Both the position numbers and the translations under genes were made by a program. The notes below the pieces were generated by a model, which saw nothing but the letters and a program-made list of their open reading frames with translations, was not told the origin of the DNA and made no database searches. A stretch of DNA of 59,948 nt from Carboxylicivirga sp. M1479 (GTDB lineage Bacteria > Bacteroidota > Bacteroidia > Bacteroidales > Marinilabiliaceae). The stretch lies in contig NZ_VKDE01000028.1 of the NCBI RefSeq assembly GCF_007097485.1, positions 1 to 59,948 on the forward strand, written 5' to 3'. Of the stretch, positions 51,074 through 59,948 are shown in pieces; the stretch's first letter is position 1; each line of letters opens with the position of its first letter.

Positions 51074-54000
51074 TTATTGCTGGTCAGAAGCTTTGGTTTC
51101 TGACCTTTTTTCTGTCTGATAAGGTATATAGAATTTGAATGTTGTTCCAACATTAGGCTGTGAACGTAACCAAATTTGTCCTTTAAGCATTTCAACCAAC
51201 TGCTTAACAATGCTCAAGCCTAAGCCAATGCCATCGTTTACTGCATTTTTCTCCTGAACCTTTTGAAAAGGCGAAAAGATATGCTCATAATACTCCTCTT
51301 CAATACCTATTCCGGTATCTATGACTTGAAACAAAATTACATCACCTTCGCCATTATCTGTACTAGACAGCTTTTCGCTCTTTAATATGCTATTTCTATT
51401 CTCAAATGAAACAGCTAGTTTAACATGCCCTTCTGAGGTAAACTTCAAGGCATTGTTAAGCAAATTAATTATGATTTGCTTTAGTCGCTCGGGATCTGAA
51501 ACTAAGGAGATTGATTTAAGCTCTTCTGGTAGATTCAGCTCAAACTTTACTAACTTATTTGTATGGCCTAGTTTTAACGACCGATAAACATCAGTGCATA
51601 AATCATAAATATTAAAACACTTACTAACAAGCTGTATTTGGCCGGTTTCAATCCTTGAAATATCAATAATATCATTAATTAAGACCAATAAGCTATCGCT
51701 ACTTTTTTGAACAGCATTGGCGAATTCTTTGCGTTCTTCTTTATCGTACACATCGCTGGATAATAAACTTGAAAACCCAACAATCGCATTCATGGGTGTT
51801 CTTATTTCGTGTGATAAATTGGCCAAAAATGCTGTCTTCAAACGATCTGCATTTTCAGCTTTCTCTTTTGCCTCCTGAAGATCAACCGTTCGTTCCTGTA
51901 CTAATTCTTCTAAATAATACCTGTGGCGCTCCAGTTCTGACTTTTGAACAATCACCTCCTCTTTACTATCCTCCAGCTCACTATTGGCTTGTTGTAATTC
52001 AATGGTGCGCTGCTGAACTTTTATCTCCAGGTTCTTTCTATGCTGACTTAAATACCTGATACGAACCAAATAAACAAGATAAATAACGACGATTCCCAAA
52101 GCACCCAGCAAGTAACGAAATAAACGACTATCAAAAAAAGTAGGCTTAACGATTAGATGTATAGATGCTCCGTCATCATTCCAAATATTATCATTATTAC
52201 CTCCTTTAACCCGTAAAGTGTATTCTCCTTCATCGAGGAAAGAATAACTTTTAGCACTATAGGACATTAGGGTATCCCACTTGGCGTCATAACCTTCCAG
52301 CTTCCACGCAATCATATTACGGTTAGCATTCTGATAATTAAAAACGCTTCCGTTAAAAGTCACCTTATTATCGGCAGTACTTATTTCAAGAGTATCACTT
52401 TCTAAAAATGAAAGGTTATAAAATACCTGACCACTTTCCAGGTCATGATCATCATTTATAAAATAAGAATTTATCGAAACTTGCGGAATCTTTGCATTAA
52501 TCTTAAAATCATTGGGGTCAAATTCGATAAACCCGCCAAAACCACCCATTAAAATCGCGCCATCCGCCGCTTGATAATGTGAACGTTCATTAAACTCCCT
52601 ACAAAAGGTTCCATCAATTTTCCCAAAACTCAATACCTTTTTATTCTTCGGATCAATCCGTAATACCTTTGAATTGGTATTAACCCAACAATAACCATTT
52701 TCATCGGGATAAATAGAGTAAATATTGGTTGAAAGCTGATCATTATAGTGCAATGGGGTGATTACTTTTGAATTGGTATTAAAACTTAATAAGCCCGAAC
52801 CAAACGTTGAAAGCCAAAGGGTTGAATCACTCATTGGCAACAAGCCAAAAACAGAATTATTCATTTTATCACCGTGGGCTGAAATGTTTGCCGATGAATA
52901 CATATTAAAAGCTAACTCATCTTTGTTAAAACTAATAATATGGCCACCCTTAGATCCTATCCATAACATTCCTTGATCATCAAAATTACCTGTTGATGTT
53001 ACAATAATTCCTTTATCACCAAAATCGCTTGGAAATTGGAATAATTCGTAAGACCCAGAGGACAAATCAAACTTAATAATTCCACTATAGGTAATTAGCC
53101 ACAAATCTGTATTTAATGGTAAAACATCAGTAACAGTATTATAGCGATGATTTGTTAGCAAATCACAATCGAACTGGTAACGCTGAACAGAATGATCGTG
53201 TATATCAACACTAAATAAACCATTAAATGAGCCTAACCATAACATACCATCACTCGTTTCATAACTACACGTTATAGTATCATTTTTTAAATCGAAGCCC
53301 TCGCGGGATTTAAACACTTGAGGACTTTCATTCTCCTTCTTAAAAAAGAAACCTTTATATGACCACCACCAATAATTTCGATTTAAATCTTTGTGAAGAA
53401 AAAATATATCATCACCACCAATTCCACCATCTATTGATGTTTGAACATGTTTGAAACGTATGTCATCGTCAGATAATTTAGACAAGCCACCTTTGGTTCC
53501 AATCCATAATAAATTGTGGTCTTCTGAATAAGTAAGGGTAGAAACCCAATTACTTGCCAGTGAATAGCCATTATTATTTGTGAGTAGCTTATTGACAACT
53601 TTCCCTTCCATCGAAAGCTGTAATAAGCCATCTCCGTTAGTTCCTAGCCACACATTCCCTTTACCATCGACCAAATGGCACACCAACAATGTTTTTTGAT
53701 CAAGCGTACGATACAGTACTGTCGCTTGTTTAGTATCCATACTTATTGATACCAAACGATTTTTCGTACATAACTCAATAGTGCTATCACTGCTTTGTGT
53801 GATGGAGTTAATTTGATCTTTGCCAATGTTGAAATCGGAAACCTGTAGCTGATAGTTCTCTTTCAATAATTGAGACAAATCGTAACGATAAAGCCCAATG
53901 CTCGTTGCAATTTCTAAAGTATTATTTATCTGCTTAACATCATACACTGAATAGGAAGATCCTTTGTCAAAGAGAACTAAGTCAGTGAATTCTTCAGTTT

Positions 54001-54475
54001 TTATATCATATACCTGCAGGCCCGTATCTTCTGTTCCGATAAACAGATAATTATTATACCGCAACAATGAGCGTACAATTCCAATCTCATTAACATGGTT
54101 TTTGGTTCTATTGCGCTGAATACGATCAAACTTATACGTTTTCACATCCATACGGCATATTCCACCAAAATAGGTACCTACCCACAGGGCACCATGCTCC
54201 TCATCCATCAATAAGCTTTTCACATTATTATCAGATAAGGATAAAGAGTCGTTCGCTACATATGTAAATACATCGAAATAAATGCCATCAAATCGAAATA
54301 AACCCTCCGATGTACCTACCCAAGTATAACCTTTGGGGTTTTGCACGACACTCTGAGCGTACGGATGATCCAGGCCATCATTTGCGCCATAACTCACTAT
54401 TCCATATTGCTGACCAACAAGGTTATTAACTAGAAGAAATAAACTAATACACGCAAAGCAGATTATTTTCAACAT
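51074..54475 (-). CDS. Two-component propeller sensor histidine kinase
   Basis: A 1133-residue sensor. A signal peptide (LVNNLVGQQYG) is followed by a long periplasmic part with about 12 two-component-regulator propeller repeats (WVGTSEGLFRFDG, LWVGTYFGGICRMD, WLGTNGDGLLQL and so on) and a Y_Y_Y domain (about 690-785). Next come a helix at about 790-810 and a coiled coil. HisKA has the phospho-His in FLANLSHEIRTPMNA; HATPase_c has NLLNNALKFTSEG, DTGIGIEEE and GIGLGLSIVKQL. It resembles hybrid sensors of polysaccharide loci but ends after the ATPase domain, lacking receiver and AraC parts, so a separate regulator must exist outside the window. Confidence 0.9.
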   Translation of the reverse strand: MLKIICFACISLFLLVNNLVGQQYGIVSYGANDGLDHPYAQSVVQNPKGYTWVGTSEGLFRFDGIYFDVFTYVANDSLSLSDNNVKSLLMDEEHGALWVGTYFGGICRMDVKTYKFDRIQRNRTKNHVNEIGIVRSLLRYNNYLFIGTEDTGLQVYDIKTEEFTDLVLFDKGSSYSVYDVKQINNTLEIATSIGLYRYDLSQLLKENYQLQVSDFNIGKDQINSITQSSDSTIELCTKNRLVSISMDTKQATVLYRTLDQKTLLVCHLVDGKGNVWLGTNGDGLLQLSMEGKVVNKLLTNNNGYSLASNWVSTLTYSEDHNLLWIGTKGGLSKLSDDDIRFKHVQTSIDGGIGGDDIFFLHKDLNRNYWWWSYKGFFFKKENESPQVFKSREGFDLKNDTITCSYETSDGMLWLGSFNGLFSVDIHDHSVQRYQFDCDLLTNHRYNTVTDVLPLNTDLWLITYSGIIKFDLSSGSYELFQFPSDFGDKGIIVTSTGNFDDQGMLWIGSKGGHIISFNKDELAFNMYSSANISAHGDKMNNSVFGLLPMSDSTLWLSTFGSGLLSFNTNSKVITPLHYNDQLSTNIYSIYPDENGYCWVNTNSKVLRIDPKNKKVLSFGKIDGTFCREFNERSHYQAADGAILMGGFGGFIEFDPNDFKINAKIPQVSINSYFINDDHDLESGQVFYNLSFLESDTLEISTADNKVTFNGSVFNYQNANRNMIAWKLEGYDAKWDTLMSYSAKSYSFLDEGEYTLRVKGGNNDNIWNDDGASIHLIVKPTFFDSRLFRYLLGALGIVVIYLVYLVRIRYLSQHRKNLEIKVQQRTIELQQANSELEDSKEEVIVQKSELERHRYYLEELVQERTVDLQEAKEKAENADRLKTAFLANLSHEIRTPMNAIVGFSSLLSSDVYDKEERKEFANAVQKSSDSLLVLINDIIDISRIETGQIQLVSKCFNIYDLCTDVYRSLKLGHTNKLVKFELNLPEELKSISLVSDPERLKQIIINLLNNALKFTSEGHVKLAVSFENRNSILKSEKLSSTDNGEGDVILFQVIDTGIGIEEEYYEHIFSPFQKVQEKNAVNDGIGLGLSIVKQLVEMLKGQIWLRSQPNVGTTFKFYIPYQTEKRSETKASDQQ
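51081..51111 (+). terminator. Terminator of the DUF4251 gene inside the convergent kinase gene
   Basis: GGTCAGAA and TTCTGACC, then TTTTTTCTG. It lies within the final codons of the kinase gene (minus, ends at 51074), so it is both terminator and coding sequence. Confidence 0.75.
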
Positions 54476-54626
54476 CTCTTAGTTTTGATTTTTGGGCATT
54501 CACATCATCAACACTTTTTTCTCGAAAAGAAAAAATAACACTTACTAGTTAACGATACTTTTGCCTAAAAGTTACGACACCATTTAACTTAGGTATGTAA
54601 CAAGAGATAGCTTAAAATATCATCTC

Positions 54627-55274
54627 CTATAAACCAAGCACCTGAATAGCCAAGCCCGACAAGAATATAACAAATCCGGCAATAGGATGCCCTAAGTTTT
54701 CGAAACGTTTGAGGTTTAAAAAAGTAAGTCCATAACTCGCTACTAGTACTGCAATTGTCATGGTTGTTAGTGTTACCAAACCAAAAACACTTGTTACCAA
54801 AACTAAAGAACCAATACTTTCAATTGCAGCAGGATACATTAATATAGGTATTAAAGGCTCACAAGGTCCCAATGCAAAAATGATAAACAAAACCCAAGGT
54901 GTAATATTTTTAGAGTCTTTGAGCTTATCTGTATGGTCGTGATTATGATTTTTATACCAACGCCTAACTCCCCAAAGGGCATAAAGTAAACCAAATGCAA
55001 TCAGAGCCCAGGCAGCCAAATTACCTCTAAAAGACTCGAACCAATTAAGCTTTTCAACTTGCATTTCTAATCCTATACCTATTAAACCAACTACTACCGA
55101 ACTAAGAATATGTCCAATTCCACACACCAAAGTAAGGGCAAGAATTTTACCGAGCTTCCACTCGCGTGCTTTACCAATCATGATAAATGGTAAATAATGA
55201 TCGGGGCCAAAAAGGGTATGAAAAAAGCCAATAGAGGCAGCGCTGATGACTAATATTTGCAATTCCTGACTCAT
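54627..55274 (-). CDS. NicO/UreH-like metal transporter family protein
   Basis: A 215-residue protein with six helices. FFHTLFGPDHYLPFIM near 17-32 is the HX4-5DH signature of the NicO/UreH nickel/cobalt and related group. LGPCEPLIPILMYPA near 134 gives a second conserved polar run. A cytosolic His-containing loop, NHNHDHTDKL, between helices 3 and 4 adds probable metal binding. Nickel or cobalt is the family's usual cargo. No urease genes are near, so the substrate is inferred only from the family. Confidence 0.78.
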   Translation of the reverse strand: MSQELQILVISAASIGFFHTLFGPDHYLPFIMIGKAREWKLGKILALTLVCGIGHILSSVVVGLIGIGLEMQVEKLNWFESFRGNLAAWALIAFGLLYALWGVRRWYKNHNHDHTDKLKDSKNITPWVLFIIFALGPCEPLIPILMYPAAIESIGSLVLVTSVFGLVTLTTMTIAVLVASYGLTFLNLKRFENLGHPIAGFVIFLSGLAIQVLGL

Positions 55275-55350
55275 TTTTTTTCTTAAAAATAGAAAAATAT
55301 TGACTTCAAGTTTAGACGATAACGATTAACTAAGCTAATTTATTTTCAAT

Positions 55351-55890
55351 CTAAATCTTATTTTCTGCCTGCTTTACATACACTTTTAGAATATGCGCAA
55401 TTGACACAGAACTAATTTCGTGATCGGGAATATCATCAAGTTTAAAAAAATGATAAGCGCTTATATCATCCATTGCATGCATTTTGTCGAACGATTTTAC
55501 CTGGCATACAAATGCCATATCACAAGTAAAAACCGAGTATCCCGAAAAAATATATTCATTGGGATAAGAGCACAGAAAATTCAAATCAACCACATCCAGG
55601 TTCAATTCCTCTTTAACTTCTCTAAGCACAGACTCTTCAGCACTCTCTCCTGGATCGACAAAACCACCTGGTAAGTCAAGCTTTCCAGCATTGGGCTCAC
55701 AGGCTCTTACCGTTAATAATATTTCTTGACGCTCGTTTAAGATGATGGCAGCAACTGCACTGGCTGAGTTAACAAAAAAATGAAAGCCACAAACCTTGCA
55801 CTTAAATGACTTGCTACCATCGTATTTAAAATCATTAGACCCACACTTGGGACAATACTTTATAACATTTTCTGGTTTGGTTAACTTCAT
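55351..55890 (-). CDS. Nudix hydrolase with N-terminal zinc ribbon
   Basis: A 179-residue protein. YCPKCGSNDFKYDGSKSFKC and CGFHFF form a four-Cys zinc ribbon (about 12-38), as in NADH pyrophosphatase-like Nudix enzymes. GGFVDPGESAEESVLREVKE is the Nudix box (about 76-98) with the needed Glu pattern. It probably cleaves an NAD(H) or nucleotide-diphosphate substrate. Spacing from the transporter gene (76 bases) is loose, so co-transcription is uncertain. Confidence 0.87.
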   Translation of the reverse strand: MKLTKPENVIKYCPKCGSNDFKYDGSKSFKCKVCGFHFFVNSASAVAAIILNERQEILLTVRACEPNAGKLDLPGGFVDPGESAEESVLREVKEELNLDVVDLNFLCSYPNEYIFSGYSVFTCDMAFVCQVKSFDKMHAMDDISAYHFFKLDDIPDHEISSVSIAHILKVYVKQAENKI

Positions 55891-56000
55891 AGCTTTTCAT
55901 AAATAAATAAAACTTAACAATGCAATAAATGATAATTTTATCACAAAGCGACTTATATTTGTTAATATAAAATTAGAAAAAGTATTTTAACCAACCCCGC

Positions 56001-56579
56001 ATGCCTGATAATTATAAACCATCCCTAATTAAGTCGGCCTACGACATATTGGCATTGGCTCTGCAATTAAAGAAAGTATCCAATCGAGCTAATTTATATG
56101 TTGATAGAAACAGCATCAGCTATAGAAGAACAAAATGGGGTTTTGAAAAAGAAGAAAAATACAACTTGCGTGTTGCTCTCAGGCGTAAAGAACGACAGCT
56201 CGATCAGTTATCTGATGCTAAAAATGACCTGGAACAATCATTTACTCAACTCACAAAACGCAAAACTGGTTTACTGCAACACCTGGAGGCTGCTAACGAC
56301 AAATTAAAACAAGCGAAAAAAGAAAAGGGATTTTTTAAGAAACTAATAAAAGAACTATTAGATAAAAATACGGCCTTGGATAAGCGTATGGAGCGAATGC
56401 AAAATCAAGCTGACAACCTACAACAACAGGTTAAAAAACTAAAAGAGAACAAAGACAACTTATTTGAGCAAAACCTCAACTTAACGGAAAAAACGCGTCA
56501 GCAAAAAGTGCAAATAACTGCATTACAAAAGGCCATCAGTGAGTTAAAATCAAAATCTCACGAAAAAGCTAACAGCTAA
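56001..56579 (+). CDS. Coiled-coil protein of unknown function
   Basis: A 192-residue soluble protein. After a short N-terminal segment (MPDNYKPSLIKSAYDILALA, about 1-22), residues about 45-190 have a long run of heptads rich in Lys, Gln, Glu and Leu (for example LRRKERQLDQLSDAKNDLEQ, QADNLQQQVKKLKENKDNLF). No signal peptide or known domain. The N-terminal motif may be a docking element. It may be a structural or scaffolding protein. It is convergent with the beta-galactosidase gene, 31 bases apart. Confidence 0.6.
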   Translation: MPDNYKPSLIKSAYDILALALQLKKVSNRANLYVDRNSISYRRTKWGFEKEEKYNLRVALRRKERQLDQLSDAKNDLEQSFTQLTKRKTGLLQHLEAANDKLKQAKKEKGFFKKLIKELLDKNTALDKRMERMQNQADNLQQQVKKLKENKDNLFEQNLNLTEKTRQQKVQITALQKAISELKSKSHEKANS

Positions 56580-56610
56580 AACAGTTAACAAACAAAAGGA
56601 TCACCAACCA

Positions 56611-59727
<3,117 letters not shown>

Positions 59728-59743
59728 TTATTGCCATAATGTG

Positions 59744-59759
59744 TCCCGATTTATCGGGA
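59744..59759. promoter_or_regulatory. 16-bp palindrome upstream of the beta-galactosidase gene
   Basis: TCCCGAT-TT-ATCGGGA, perfect 7-bp arms, 35 bases before the start codon. It could be an operator for a local regulator, or a copy of the common short ATCCCGAT...ATCGGGAT palindromes of this phylum. Confidence 0.35.
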
Positions 59760-59948
59760 TGGAACTCGCCAAAAATCAATCATACTCCTGTGTGAGAAGC
59801 GATTCTCTTGGCTCGTTTCATATACTCTAATTAATTACAAGTTTTTAAGCCACTTTATTAGTGGAGCTATTAATATTTTTCTCTCTCGGATCAAGACATA
59901 TATAATCCTGACGATATGGTGTTTTGTTTTTAATGACGCTGTAAATAG

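Overview
The window reads as chromosomal DNA of a low-to-mid GC Bacteroidota, most likely Bacteroidales/Marinilabiliales-like. The evidence is: families largely confined to this phylum (DUF4251, DUF4199, DUF3810, probable DUF6261, a two-component-propeller histidine kinase); genes without Shine-Dalgarno signals; and repeated occurrence of the phylum's -7 promoter element TAnnTTTG (often TACTTTTG) just upstream of start codons. The genus cannot be fixed by eye.

Layout. 0.3-7.5 kb: an SUI1-type factor, then a minus-strand heavy-metal RND efflux operon (two His-rich small proteins, adaptor, pump, outer-membrane factor). 7.7-11.3 kb: PAP2 phosphatase, EamA exporter, a nested dispersed-repeat block, NhaA. 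11.3-14.3 kb: a minus-strand operon DUF554 - sugar kinase/RapZ-C fusion - 46-residue Cys-rich protein - MurU-like nucleotidyltransferase, which looks like a cell-wall amino-sugar recycling unit. 14.4-18.2 kb is an accessory region: a truncated GNAT gene, a RAYT transposase between REP-like palindromes, two single-gene units separated by an attC-like structure, and a 41-bp tandem array of two-hairpin units in front of a DUF6261-like gene. 18.2-20.3 kb: a membrane protein and about 1.5 kb of gene-free, hairpin-rich DNA. 20.3-21.6 kb: ornithine aminotransferase. 22.1-30.8 kb: a minus-strand sulfite-reduction and cysteine cluster (Rrf2 regulator, CysK, CysJ, CysI, DUF2061, siroheme dehydrogenase, and a fused HemC-like/CobA/HemD protein) whose spacers carry several repeats. 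31.1-34.5 kb: DUF302 protein, cytochrome c, PLP sulfhydrylase and Omp85-like barrel. 34.6-38.9 kb: MiaA, Nudix, methyltransferase, glycosyltransferase. 39.0-40.0 kb: SRP RNA and eight tRNAs with a tandemly amplified Tyr-Thr-Gly unit. 40.1-48.1 kb: housekeeping and membrane genes (TsaC, TrkH, YitT, RluA, EamA). 48.1-51.1 kb: LpxR-like and PagL-like lipid A deacylases, divergently arranged. 51.1-59.7 kb: a large hybrid-type sensor kinase, a NicO/UreH-like transporter, a Nudix hydrolase, a coiled-coil protein and a GH2 beta-galactosidase.

The main working units are metal detoxification, MurNAc recycling, sulfite to cysteine with its own siroheme supply, and lipid A editing. The least explained DNA is at 14.4-17.4 kb. 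Several start codons were moved inward from the longest reading frame because the -7 promoter element lies inside the longer frame.
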